Part shown: piece after piece, positions 9,035 through 16,440 of the stretch
Layout of the letters: each line of letters opens with the position of its first letter
Position numbering within the stretch: the stretch's first letter is position 1
NCBI RefSeq assembly: GCF_001591045.1
Contig: NZ_BCUA01000042.1
Span: 1-32,234 of the forward strand
Reading direction: 5' to 3'
Length of the DNA: 32,234 nt
DNA from: Sphingopyxis granuli NBRC 100800
Lineage (GTDB): Bacteria > Pseudomonadota > Alphaproteobacteria > Sphingomonadales > Sphingomonadaceae
Notes under the pieces: generated by a model
The model's input: the letters and a program-made list of their open reading frames with translations, nothing else
Databases searched by the model: none
Told to the model about the DNA's origin: nothing
Translations under genes and position numbers: made by a program

Positions 9035-10788
9035 CGGTGGCAATGCCGCGCTACGCCGAATGCCCGGTGTTTCCCGACATCGCTGATTTCGCGCTGACCT
9101 TTCTGTTCGAACTGCCGGTGCGGATCGGCGAAAGCGGCCATCCGGCGGCTTTCCGCCTCGAATCGATCCACCGCGCGATCGAACCGGACGACGAATCCGA
9201 TTCGCGCTTCCCGGCCTATGATGCGCTGGTCGAGCCTGTCCGTTCCTATCTGGACGATGTGACCAACGGCGGGCCGGGCCGCGGCGGCCGGCCTCTGATC
9301 TTCCTGGCCCAGCCCGAAAAGATCGAAGACGACCGCCGCCGCCTGACGCTTCATTGCCCCGCCCAGTGGCGATACCGTTCCGAGGGGCGCACGATGGAGA
9401 TGACGAGCGCCTGCGGCGGCGCGAAGACGATCGCGCTGCGCTATCGCGACGCCTTCTGTCTGTTCGAAAGCGGGCGGCTTTTCTATTGCTTCAGCATGTT
9501 TCCCGAGGCCGACGGCAGCGGCAAGGGGGTCGACGAATATACGCTGATCGCGATGCAGCGGCTTGCGGCGGCGAAACCGGATCAACAGGTGGTCAAGGGA
9601 TGGCGTTTCGCTCTCGACGGCGAATCGCCTGTTTCGTTGACCGATATGGCGACGGCGCGCCTCGCGATGCTCGCCGCGGACGACAGCGCGACGCACAATG
9701 GGCTGCGCCGCTATCTGCAACGCACGCTGGGGCTGAAGCCGCCCTTCGAGGTCGGTCCGCGCGCGGTGCGCAACCTGCTGATTTCGATCGAGGACGAACG
9801 GCTGCTCGGCATCGCCTCCTTTTCGGACGCGTTGCAGGAGGATTTTGCGCTGACCGACGAGGCGCGCGAGGCGGCGGCGGAGCTAGCGGCGCGGCGCGCG
9901 GCGTGCCTGGCGGGTGCGCAGCCGCATTATCCGGCGGAAAATCCGGACGAACTCTTGCCCTTTCTGGCGCTGTCGGGCGTGCTGCAATCGGTGGTCGATT
10001 TCCCCTTTCAGGACCCGGCCGAACTGTATGATTCGACGCGTCCGGCGATCCGCGGCGAAAGCTTCTTCAACTATGCGCACCCGCGCTATCATATCGAGAT
10101 CAGCGAGGATTCGCGCTCGATGCACGACGCGCGGCTCGCGCTCGGCAACTGCCCCTATCTGACGCTGATGTGGCTCGTCGCCGTGCACGACGAGCTGATG
10201 GTGACCGAGATCGAGGAGGCGATCGACGTCCTCATCTATGGCAATGACGAAGCCGAACTGATCGCAGAGCCGCTGCGCCCGCTAGCGCAGGCCGTCCGTG
10301 CCATCACCTTGCCCTGGCGCTCGCCGATCCGCGAACTGCGCCGCAATCTGGAGGCGCGCTTCGATCTGTTCCGGCGCTATTCGATCAACCAGTCGAGCCA
10401 TTTGTTCCGCTATGAAAAGGAACGCGAGGCGCTGGCGGCGGTCGAGGCGGGGATGGGCAATCGCGACCGTTACGAGCGGGCGCACCGGATGATCGACCGC
10501 ATCGAGGGGCTGGTCGAGGACATGCACGCGGTCAACGGCGCCTACAACAGCGCGCGGACCGGGCGCATGGTGATGTTCATCACCCTGCTCGGGCTCATCA
10601 ATTTCTACGACCAGCTGACCAGCGGGCTCGTCAGCATCTTCCGGATGGAATTGCTGGGGCAGGCGGCGTTCGTCCTGCTGCTGCTCGTGCTGCTGCTGCT
10701 GTCCTTCCCCTCCGAAGTTACGGCGTTTCCGCGCCGCGTCTGGCAAGGCGCGACGCGGCTGCTGCGTCCGCGCGACCGGATGGGGTAG
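9031..10788 (+). CDS. Unrecognised protein with two C-terminal membrane helices
   Basis: I do not recognise this 585-residue protein. The first ~500 residues are soluble and fairly acidic, with a probable helical/coiled section at about 430-510 (YEKEREALAAVEAG, RAHRMIDRIEGLVEDMHAVN). Two hydrophobic helices follow at about 513-530 (MVMFITLLGLINFY) and 543-557 (VLLLLVLLLLSF), then a basic tail. A large cytoplasmic domain, long helix and two terminal membrane helices recall the CorA topology, but the GMN loop signature is absent, so I do not call it a magnesium transporter. The ATG at 9031 overlaps the GNAT stop, indicating translational coupling. It ends 7 bp before a 20-bp repeat shared with the nspC-like gene. 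Confidence 0.8.
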   Translation: MTVAMPRYAECPVFPDIADFALTFLFELPVRIGESGHPAAFRLESIHRAIEPDDESDSRFPAYDALVEPVRSYLDDVTNGGPGRGGRPLIFLAQPEKIEDDRRRLTLHCPAQWRYRSEGRTMEMTSACGGAKTIALRYRDAFCLFESGRLFYCFSMFPEADGSGKGVDEYTLIAMQRLAAAKPDQQVVKGWRFALDGESPVSLTDMATARLAMLAADDSATHNGLRRYLQRTLGLKPPFEVGPRAVRNLLISIEDERLLGIASFSDALQEDFALTDEAREAAAELAARRAACLAGAQPHYPAENPDELLPFLALSGVLQSVVDFPFQDPAELYDSTRPAIRGESFFNYAHPRYHIEISEDSRSMHDARLALGNCPYLTLMWLVAVHDELMVTEIEEAIDVLIYGNDEAELIAEPLRPLAQAVRAITLPWRSPIRELRRNLEARFDLFRRYSINQSSHLFRYEKEREALAAVEAGMGNRDRYERAHRMIDRIEGLVEDMHAVNGAYNSARTGRMVMFITLLGLINFYDQLTSGLVSIFRMELLGQAAFVLLLLVLLLLSFPSEVTAFPRRVWQGATRLLRPRDRMG

Positions 10789-10794
10789 GCGCGT

Positions 10795-10814
10795 TCAGCT
10801 GAGGCGCGTCCTGA
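10795..10814. repeat. 20-bp direct repeat, copy 1 (duplicate of nspC-like 3' end)
   Basis: TCAGCTGAGGCGCGTCCTGA, identical to 11437-11456. On the minus strand it encodes the last five residues and stop codon of the nspC-like gene, but here it is detached from any such gene. It marks one edge of a 642-bp cassette. Confidence 0.85.
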
Positions 10815-10826
10815 CGGGATCGCCGG

Positions 10827-11045
10827 TCATGCGTCCGGTCCGGCGCTCACCAGATCCACATGGGACACGCCGAGCGCCATCGCCAGTTCATAGAGGCTGA
10901 CGATGGTCGGGTTTCGCTTTCCCTGCTCGAGCCCGCTCAGATATTGCTGGCTGAAACCGCTCCGCTCCGCAAGTTGCTCCTGCGTGAGTCCGGCGGCCAG
11001 CCTCGCTCGCCGCACATTCTCTCCAACGACGCGCCGCATATCCAT
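10827..11045 (-). CDS. Small XRE-family helix-turn-helix regulator
   Basis: A 72-residue DNA-binding protein consisting almost only of a Cro/CI-type helix-turn-helix. Helices 2-3 are seen in TQEQLAERSGFSQQYLSGLE (21-40), followed by GKRNPT and the fourth helix SLYELAMALGV. No effector or dimerisation domain is visible. I prefer the ATG at 11045, which has AGGGA just upstream; a TTG at 11066 would add seven residues. It is transcribed away from the small membrane protein gene across an AT-rich region with a palindrome, so autoregulation is likely. It lies inside the interval bounded by the two 20-bp repeats. Confidence 0.9.
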   Translation of the reverse strand: MDMRRVVGENVRRARLAAGLTQEQLAERSGFSQQYLSGLEQGKRNPTIVSLYELAMALGVSHVDLVSAGPDA

Positions 11046-11085
11046 GCGGTCCCTGTTGACCTTCAATCGCCGACGGGTTTATCAA

Positions 11086-11100
11086 CTATATTATGTATAG
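11086..11100. promoter_or_regulatory. AT-rich palindrome, candidate operator
   Basis: CTATA-TTATG-TATAG is a 5-5-5 inverted repeat in the AT-rich gap between the xre gene and the divergent small membrane protein gene. It stands out from the GC-rich background. It could be the XRE binding site overlapping a -10 element (TATTAT at 11089-11094), which is an inference. Confidence 0.5.
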
Positions 11101-11144
11101 AGGACCAGATAAGGGACGATGGACGGCGATCGGGTGGGGAAGGG

Positions 11145-11444
11145 ATGGCGGTGAGTGACGGTTATGGGCGCCATGCGCCGACTTTCCTGTTCCGGCTGTG
11201 GCGCCCCATGTCGTGGCCGCGCCGGATCCGGCGGGCTTTCCTTCTCCTGCTGCCGCTGGCGCTGCCGATCTGGGCGCTGCTGAACCTCGCGAGCGTGTCC
11301 GGTGCCTTTCTGCGGGCTCTCGGCAGACTGATGGGCAAATATTGGAACGGTCCGCAGCGCCGCTATCGTCGCTACGGCAGCTATTACGGCCATGTCCGCG
11401 ACCGGCGTCGCGGATCGTCCCGTTCTGCCGATGACGTCAGCTGA
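11145..11444 (+). CDS. Small basic single-pass membrane protein, unknown function
   Basis: A 99-residue predicted protein with no recognised family. One hydrophobic helix at about 31-50 (AFLLLLPLALPIWALLNLAS) is flanked by arginine-rich segments: WPRRIRR before it, and QRRYRRYGSYYGHVRDRRRG after it. The start at 11145 follows GGGGAAGGG, a reasonable ribosome site. The last 8 bp overlap the 3' end of the convergent nspC-like gene, because the second copy of the 20-bp repeat lies across both ends. Its sole neighbour inside the repeats is the divergent XRE gene. Confidence 0.7.
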   Translation: MAVSDGYGRHAPTFLFRLWRPMSWPRRIRRAFLLLLPLALPIWALLNLASVSGAFLRALGRLMGKYWNGPQRRYRRYGSYYGHVRDRRRGSSRSADDVS

Positions 11445-11456
11445 GGCGCGTCCTGA
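11437..11456. repeat. 20-bp direct repeat, copy 2 (native nspC-like 3' end)
   Basis: Identical to 10795-10814. It begins exactly at the last base of the nspC-like stop codon (minus strand) and runs into the gene. The sequence therefore belongs to the gene, and the distant copy is the duplicate. Confidence 0.85.
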
Positions 11457-12624
11457 AATCCTCATAGCCGAAGCAGCGGATTTCCTTCAGTTCGTCGGTC
11501 TCGCTGTCCCATAGCCAGATCGAGGGCAGGGGGACGCCGTTGAAGCTGTTGGTCTTGACCATCGAATAATGCGCCTGGTCGAGGAAGGCGAAACGCCCGC
11601 CGATGCGCGCGCCGCCGGGCAGGCGATAGTCGCCGATCACGTCGCCGGCGAGGCACGAGGGACCGCCGAGCCGCACCACGGCGCCGGTGGTGTCCTCGCC
11701 CAGCATCGCCGGGCGATAGGGCGCCTCGATCACGTCGGGCATGTGACAGGTGGCGCTGACGTCGGTGATGCCGATCGGCATGCCGTTGTCGAACAGGTCG
11801 AGGATCTCGCCGACGAGGATTCCGGCATCGAGCGCGACCGCTTCGCCGGGCTCGATCATCACGTCGCAGTCGGTCGCCGCGCGCACCCGTTTCAGGAAGG
11901 CGATCAGGTCGTCGATCTGATAGTCGGCGCGCGTGACGTGGTGTCCGCCGCCGAAATTGATCCAGCGGAGCTGGCGGACGAAGGGATGCAGCATCGGCTG
12001 CACCGCCGCCCATGTCCGTTCGAGCGGCGGAAAATCCTGCTCGCACAGCGTGTGCATGTGGATTCCGTCGACCCCCTGCATATGCTCGGGCAAAAGCTGG
12101 CTGACCGGGAAGCCGAGCCGGCTGCACGGCGCCGCCGGATCATATTTCGCCACCTCGCCCTCGCTGTGCATCGGGTTGATGCGCAGGCCGATGTCGAACT
12201 GCTCGCCCTCCGCGCGCAGGCGGTCGAGCAGCGGGCGGAAGCGCGCGATCTGTCCCGGCGAATTGAAGATCAGATGGTCGGAGAGCCGCGCGATCTCGGG
12301 CAGTTCGCTCTCCTTGTAGCCGGCGCAATAGGTCGCGACCTCGCTGTGCTTGCCGGGGGCGGCATATTCCTCGCGCCCCAGCTTCGCCTCGTAGAGGCCG
12401 GAGGCGCAGACGCCGTCGAGATATTCGGCGACGAGCGGCCCGAGCGACCACATCGAAAAGGCCTTGAGCGCAGCGAGCACGCGCGCGCCCGACGCGTCGC
12501 CGATATGGCGCAGCACCGCCAGGTTGGCACGGACCTTCGCCGCGTCGACGACGAAGGCGGGCGTCGGGACGCGGCTGAGGTCGAAGCGGGCAAAGGCTCC
12601 GGGGTCGCCGGCTCTGGTTTCCAT
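11437..12624 (-). CDS. nspC: Carboxynorspermidine/carboxyspermidine decarboxylase (NspC-like)
   Basis: A PLP enzyme of the alanine-racemase fold that decarboxylates carboxyspermidine (or carboxynorspermidine) to spermidine (or norspermidine). The 395 residues include the PLP lysine Lys54 in LAALKAFSMWSL, the family motif HMHTLCEQDFPPLE, the glycine loop NFGGGHHV, EPGEA, and the Cys-containing SATCHMPDVIEAPYRP, where the catalytic cysteine is expected. The ATG at 12624 gives the usual N-terminus (FDLSRVPTPAFVVD). It is the last gene of a four-gene operon starting with the matching synthase, 16 bp after the DUF486 gene. Its 3' end coincides with one copy of a 20-bp direct repeat. Confidence 0.94.
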   Translation of the reverse strand: METRAGDPGAFARFDLSRVPTPAFVVDAAKVRANLAVLRHIGDASGARVLAALKAFSMWSLGPLVAEYLDGVCASGLYEAKLGREEYAAPGKHSEVATYCAGYKESELPEIARLSDHLIFNSPGQIARFRPLLDRLRAEGEQFDIGLRINPMHSEGEVAKYDPAAPCSRLGFPVSQLLPEHMQGVDGIHMHTLCEQDFPPLERTWAAVQPMLHPFVRQLRWINFGGGHHVTRADYQIDDLIAFLKRVRAATDCDVMIEPGEAVALDAGILVGEILDLFDNGMPIGITDVSATCHMPDVIEAPYRPAMLGEDTTGAVVRLGGPSCLAGDVIGDYRLPGGARIGGRFAFLDQAHYSMVKTNSFNGVPLPSIWLWDSETDELKEIRCFGYEDFRTRLS

Positions 12625-12640
12625 GATGCAATCGATCCTG

Positions 12641-12991
12641 TCAGGCCGCGATCGGCCCCCTGAAGATGAAGAAGGCGCCGGCCGCGATAAATGCGAAGCC
12701 GACCAGATGGTTGTAGCTGAGCTTTTCGCCAAGCCAGAAGGTCGCGAATCCGGCGAAGACGATCAGCGTGATGACCTCCTGCATCGTCTTCAGCTCGGCG
12801 GTCGAATAGACCGAATGGCCGATGCGGTTCGCCGGCACCGCCAGGCAATATTCGAAGAAGGCGATGCCCCACGCCAGCAGCACCGCGAGCCACACCGGAC
12901 GCGACAGGTCGCCGAGGTGGCCGTACCAGGCAAAGGTCATGAAAATGTTCGAGGCGAACAGCAGGCCGATCGGCAGCAGATAGGCGGTCAT
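12641..12991 (-). CDS. DUF486 / DMT-like small membrane protein
   Basis: A 116-residue protein with four predicted membrane helices (about 4-22, 32-52, 68-88, 93-110). The signature region is NIFMTFAWYGHL and FFEYCLAVPANRIGH...STAELKTMQEVITL. This family resembles half-size drug/metabolite transporters in size and topology, but its transport activity is not established. The ATG at 12991 overlaps the stop of the upstream hydrolase by 4 nt, and nspC follows after 16 bp, so it is firmly inside the polyamine operon. A role in moving a polyamine across the membrane is a hypothesis from context. Confidence 0.88.
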   Translation of the reverse strand: MTAYLLPIGLLFASNIFMTFAWYGHLGDLSRPVWLAVLLAWGIAFFEYCLAVPANRIGHSVYSTAELKTMQEVITLIVFAGFATFWLGEKLSYNHLVGFAFIAAGAFFIFRGPIAA

Positions 12992-14091
12992 GGATGGTCC
13001 TTGGTCAGCGGCAGCACGTCGCGAAGCAGCGCGGCAAAAAAGAGCCCCGGCTCCTCGACCATCGGCATATGCGCCGAATGCTCGAACCAGACGAGTGTCT
13101 TCGACGGCGCCCGGGCCTTTGCGAACCAGGCAGCCGCGACGGGCGACGGGACGGTATAGTCGTGGCGCCCGAGAAGGAAGACGACCGGAATGTCGAGCGC
13201 CTGCGCCTGCGCGAAGCTGACATCGGCGAGCCGTGGCCACAAGGTCGTGACCGTGAACGCGCTGCCCTTGCCCCACGCCTGCCGGTCGGCCTCCGTATAT
13301 TCGGGCGACAGCCGCGGCTGCTCGAAATAGAGCGTCGTCGCGGGTGGGCGATTGTAGAGCAGCGAGCCATAGGGCATCGCATATTTGCGCCAGCCGTCCG
13401 CCTGTTCGATCGTGAACGGCCCCGACGAAGGATAGGGGGCGAGCGCATCGATGGCCGCGACCGCCGCGCGATCGCTCGCGGCGAGCGCTTTGGCGCGCGT
13501 CCACGCCATGCCCACCTTTTCGCCCTCGCGAAAGTCGATGCCCTGGCCGACGCCGACATAGGCGTGGAGCAGGTCGGGACGTTCGAGCGCGACCGCGAGC
13601 CCGACGAACGAGCCCCAGCTATGCCCCATCAGCACGACCTTGCGCTGGCCGTAGCGCTTTTGCAGCAATTCGATCAGTTCGATCGCATCGTCGCGATAGC
13701 GGTCGAGCGTCATCGTCGGCGCCAGCGTCGCGGGGTCGTTCAGCGGATAGGAACGCCCGGCGCCGCGCTGATCGTACTGGACGACCGTGAAGACGTCCTC
13801 CCACGGCCGCTGGAAGGCCCAGGCGAAGGGCATCTCGACCGCGCCCGGACCGCCGTGGACGAAAAGCAGGATCGGATTGTCGCGGTCCGCACCGCGCACG
13901 TTCACCACCTGCTTCGCGCCGCCGAGCGTCGCGACGAAGGTCTCCTGCACGCCGTTCGGCGTCACGATCCGGTTGAGGTCGGCGACGATCGCGCGCGCGG
14001 GCGCATAGGCGTCGTCGCCCTGCGCCTGCGCCGGTGCGGTGACGAGGATGGCGGCAAAGGCTGCCGCGACGAATCCCAGCAGCGACTTCAT
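12988..14091 (-). CDS. Secreted alpha/beta hydrolase (S33 proline iminopeptidase-like)
   Basis: A 367-residue exported hydrolase. A signal peptide is clear (MKSLLGFVAAAFAAILVTAPAQA, cleavage about residue 23). The mature part has the oxyanion motif HGGPG (79-83), YDQRGAGRS (106-114), the nucleophile elbow GHSWGS with Ser158, the acid in GRHDYT and the histidine in EHSAHMP. HGGPG plus YDQRGAG is characteristic of the proline iminopeptidase/S33 group, though many such enzymes are esterases or amidases. The second of two adjacent ATGs (14091) is better spaced from GAGG. It is located between carboxyspermidine synthase and DUF486 with near-zero spacing. Its role in that operon is unknown. Confidence 0.9.
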   Translation of the reverse strand: MKSLLGFVAAAFAAILVTAPAQAQGDDAYAPARAIVADLNRIVTPNGVQETFVATLGGAKQVVNVRGADRDNPILLFVHGGPGAVEMPFAWAFQRPWEDVFTVVQYDQRGAGRSYPLNDPATLAPTMTLDRYRDDAIELIELLQKRYGQRKVVLMGHSWGSFVGLAVALERPDLLHAYVGVGQGIDFREGEKVGMAWTRAKALAASDRAAVAAIDALAPYPSSGPFTIEQADGWRKYAMPYGSLLYNRPPATTLYFEQPRLSPEYTEADRQAWGKGSAFTVTTLWPRLADVSFAQAQALDIPVVFLLGRHDYTVPSPVAAAWFAKARAPSKTLVWFEHSAHMPMVEEPGLFFAALLRDVLPLTKDHP

Positions 14092-14098
14092 CATGGCC

Positions 14099-15307
14099 TC
14101 AGAACTCCAGCGGTGCATCCAGTTCCTTCACCTGCCACGGCAGGCCATGCCTGTTCAGCATGTCCATGAAGGGATCGGGATCCATCTGCTCCATGTTGAA
14201 CACGCCCTTTCCGGACCAGGTGCCCGTCACCATCATCGCGGTGCCGATCATCGCCGGGACGCCGGTCGTGTAACTGACCGCCTGGTTGCCCGTCTCGGCA
14301 TAGGCGTCCTCATGGTCGCAGATATTGTAGAGATAGAGAGTCTTTTCCCTGCCGTCGCGGCCGAGGCCGGTCGCGATGACGCCGATGTTGGTCTTGCCCT
14401 TGGTCGTCTCGCCCAGGCTCGACGGTTCGGGGAGCACCGCCTTCAGGAATTGCAGCGGGACGATCTCGCGCCCTTCGTAGATCACCGGGTCGATGCGCGT
14501 CATGCCGACGTTCTGGAGCACGGTCAGATGCTGGATATAGGCGTCACCGAAAGTCATCCAGAAACGGATGCGGCCGATTTCCGGGAGGTGCGTCTTCAGG
14601 CTTTCGATTTCCTCATGATACATCAGGTACATGGTCTTCGGCCCGACGCCTTCGAAGTCGAAGCTCTGCTTGACCGACATCGGCGGCGTTTCGACCCAGC
14701 CGCCGTTTTCCCAGTGGCGCGCGACCGCGGTCACCTCGCGGATATTGATCTCCGGGTTGAAATTGGTCGCGAAATGCTGGCCGTGATCGCCGCCGTTGCA
14801 GTCGAGGATATCGAGCGTGTCGATGCGCTCGAAATGATGCTTCTTCAGCCAGGTGGTGAAGACGCTCGTCACGCCGGGATCGAAACCCGAACCGAGCAGC
14901 GCCATCAGCCCGGCATCCTTGAAGCGGTCCTGATAGGCCCATTGCCAGTGATATTCGAACTTCGCTTCGTCGCGCGGTTCGTAATTGGCGGTATCGAGAT
15001 AATGCGCGCCGGTCTTCAGACACGCCTCCATGATCGTGAGATCCTGATAGGGAAGCGCGAGGTTGACGACATGCGTCGCACCGACCTGACGGATCAGCGC
15101 CGCGGTCGCGTCGATGTCGTCGGCGTCGACCTCTGCCGTCGCGATGGTCACTCCGGTGCGCGCCTTAACCGACTCGGCGATCGCGTCGCACTTGAACCTG
15201 CGGCGGCTCGCCAGCGTGATGGACGGGAAGATGTCGGCGTTCATCGCCATCTTGTGCACCGCGACCGAACCGACGCCGCCGGAGCCGATCACCAGAACCT
15301 TGCTCAT
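14099..15307 (-). CDS. Carboxy(nor)spermidine synthase, saccharopine dehydrogenase family
   Basis: Condenses aspartate semialdehyde with putrescine (or diaminopropane) and reduces the imine with NADPH, giving carboxyspermidine (or carboxynorspermidine). The 402-residue protein has an N-terminal Rossmann motif VLVIGSGGVGSVAVHK (4-19). It shows segments typical of the bacterial synthase branch of the lysine-dehydrogenase-like family (ANYEPRDEAKFEYHWQWAYQ, GSGFDPGVTSVF, CNGGDHGQHFATNFNPEINI). Assignment to polyamine rather than lysine metabolism rests on this similarity and on nspC three genes downstream. The ATG at 15307 follows an AGGAG ribosome site. It is first in the operon, divergent from the threonine dehydratase-like gene across 64 bp, where the operon promoter must lie. 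Confidence 0.92.
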   Translation of the reverse strand: MSKVLVIGSGGVGSVAVHKMAMNADIFPSITLASRRRFKCDAIAESVKARTGVTIATAEVDADDIDATAALIRQVGATHVVNLALPYQDLTIMEACLKTGAHYLDTANYEPRDEAKFEYHWQWAYQDRFKDAGLMALLGSGFDPGVTSVFTTWLKKHHFERIDTLDILDCNGGDHGQHFATNFNPEINIREVTAVARHWENGGWVETPPMSVKQSFDFEGVGPKTMYLMYHEEIESLKTHLPEIGRIRFWMTFGDAYIQHLTVLQNVGMTRIDPVIYEGREIVPLQFLKAVLPEPSSLGETTKGKTNIGVIATGLGRDGREKTLYLYNICDHEDAYAETGNQAVSYTTGVPAMIGTAMMVTGTWSGKGVFNMEQMDPDPFMDMLNRHGLPWQVKELDAPLEF

Positions 15308-15371
15308 CGAAAAATCTCCTGCGCGGCCTGTCGCCGCTTGTCATCCATGCCGCGCCCTATAGGACGAAGCC

Positions 15372-16361
15372 ATGACACAGCAAAGCCCCGATCCCCTGCG
15401 CGACCCCGCGCGCGCCCCGACGCTCGCCGGCGTCGAGCGCGCCGCGGCGAAGGTCGCCGCCATCCTGCCGCCGACCCCGCTGTTGCCGCTGGAGGTCGAC
15501 GGCGCGACGCTCTGGTGCAAGGCCGAATGCCTCCAGCCGGTGGGCGCCTTCAAGATTCGCGGCGCGTGGCACCGGCTGAGCGACCTGACTCCGGAAGAGG
15601 CGGCGGCCGGCGTCGTCGGCGTGTCGAGCGGCAACCATGCGCAGGGCGTTGCCTGGGCGGCGAAACGGCTGGGGATCAGGGCGACGATCGTCATGCCCGG
15701 CAATGCGCCGCAAATGAAGCTGGCTGCGACGCGCGCGCTGGGGGCGGAGGTCGTGCTCTATGATCGCGTCACCGAATCGCGCGACGCGGTGGCGGCCGCG
15801 CTGATCGCTGAGCGCGGGGGAACGCTGGTGCACGCCTATGGCGACCCGTGGATCATCGAGGGGCAGGGGAGCGCCGGGATCGAGGCGACCGCGCAGATGC
15901 GGGCGCGCGGCATCGCCGGGCCCGACACGGTCGTCGCCTGCTGCGGCGGGGGCGGATTGTCGGCCGGGCTCGCGCTTGCCTGCGGCGACGCGGATATTTT
16001 CGCCGTGGAGCCCGAAGGGTGGGACGATGTGACGCGCAGCCTGGCCGCCGGCGAAATCCTGTCGGTCGCGGACATGAGCTATCCGACCGAATGCGATGCG
16101 CTCCAGACGCCCGAGACATGGCCGATCAATTTCGCGGTGTTGCAGGCGCGCGGCGTGCGTGGGGTTGTGGTCACGCGCGAAGAGGTGCGCCACGCGATGC
16201 GCGTCGCCTTCGAAAAGCTGCACCTTGTCGTCGAACCCGGCGGTGCGGCGGCGCTGGCGGCGGTGCTCGCGGGCAAGGTGACGCCGGGCGCGGCAACGCT
16301 GATCACGCTGTCGGGCGGTAATGTCGATCCGCAGAAATATGCGGAGATATTGGCGGGGTGA
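15372..16361 (+). CDS. Threonine/serine dehydratase-like PLP enzyme (fold type II)
   Basis: Predicted to deaminate threonine to 2-oxobutyrate or serine to pyruvate, or to racemise serine. The 329-residue protein has PLP lysine Lys61 in GAFKIRGAWHRL, the substrate loop SSGNHAQGVAWAAK, and the phosphate-binding glycine loop CCGGGGLSAG. There is no C-terminal ACT-like regulatory domain, so it is not the isoleucine-inhibited IlvA type. Catabolic threonine dehydratase, serine dehydratase or serine racemase remain possible. It is divergent from the polyamine operon; no functional link is evident. Confidence 0.9.
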   Translation: MTQQSPDPLRDPARAPTLAGVERAAAKVAAILPPTPLLPLEVDGATLWCKAECLQPVGAFKIRGAWHRLSDLTPEEAAAGVVGVSSGNHAQGVAWAAKRLGIRATIVMPGNAPQMKLAATRALGAEVVLYDRVTESRDAVAAALIAERGGTLVHAYGDPWIIEGQGSAGIEATAQMRARGIAGPDTVVACCGGGGLSAGLALACGDADIFAVEPEGWDDVTRSLAAGEILSVADMSYPTECDALQTPETWPINFAVLQARGVRGVVVTREEVRHAMRVAFEKLHLVVEPGGAAALAAVLAGKVTPGAATLITLSGGNVDPQKYAEILAG

Positions 16362-16440
16362 CGGGCCCTCCAAAGGCCGACAGAGCATCCCGGGCGGAAA
16401 CTTATGCCGCGCGATGCGTTGCGCCGGTGGAAGGAGACGC

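Noticed and set aside
9031..10788. CorA-type magnesium transporter
   Set aside because: The two C-terminal helices fit, but the loop between them lacks the GMN motif and no CorA domain is evident.
10827..11444. Toxin-antitoxin module formed by the XRE protein and the small membrane protein
   Set aside because: The genes are divergent rather than co-directional and overlapping, and the membrane protein matches no toxin family that I know. Not excluded, but unsupported.
14099..15307. Saccharopine or lysine dehydrogenase of lysine metabolism
   Set aside because: Sequence segments and the nspC-like gene in the same operon favour the carboxy(nor)spermidine synthase branch of the family.
15372..16361. 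Biosynthetic threonine deaminase IlvA
   Set aside because: The C-terminal ACT-like regulatory domain is missing and the protein is only 329 residues.
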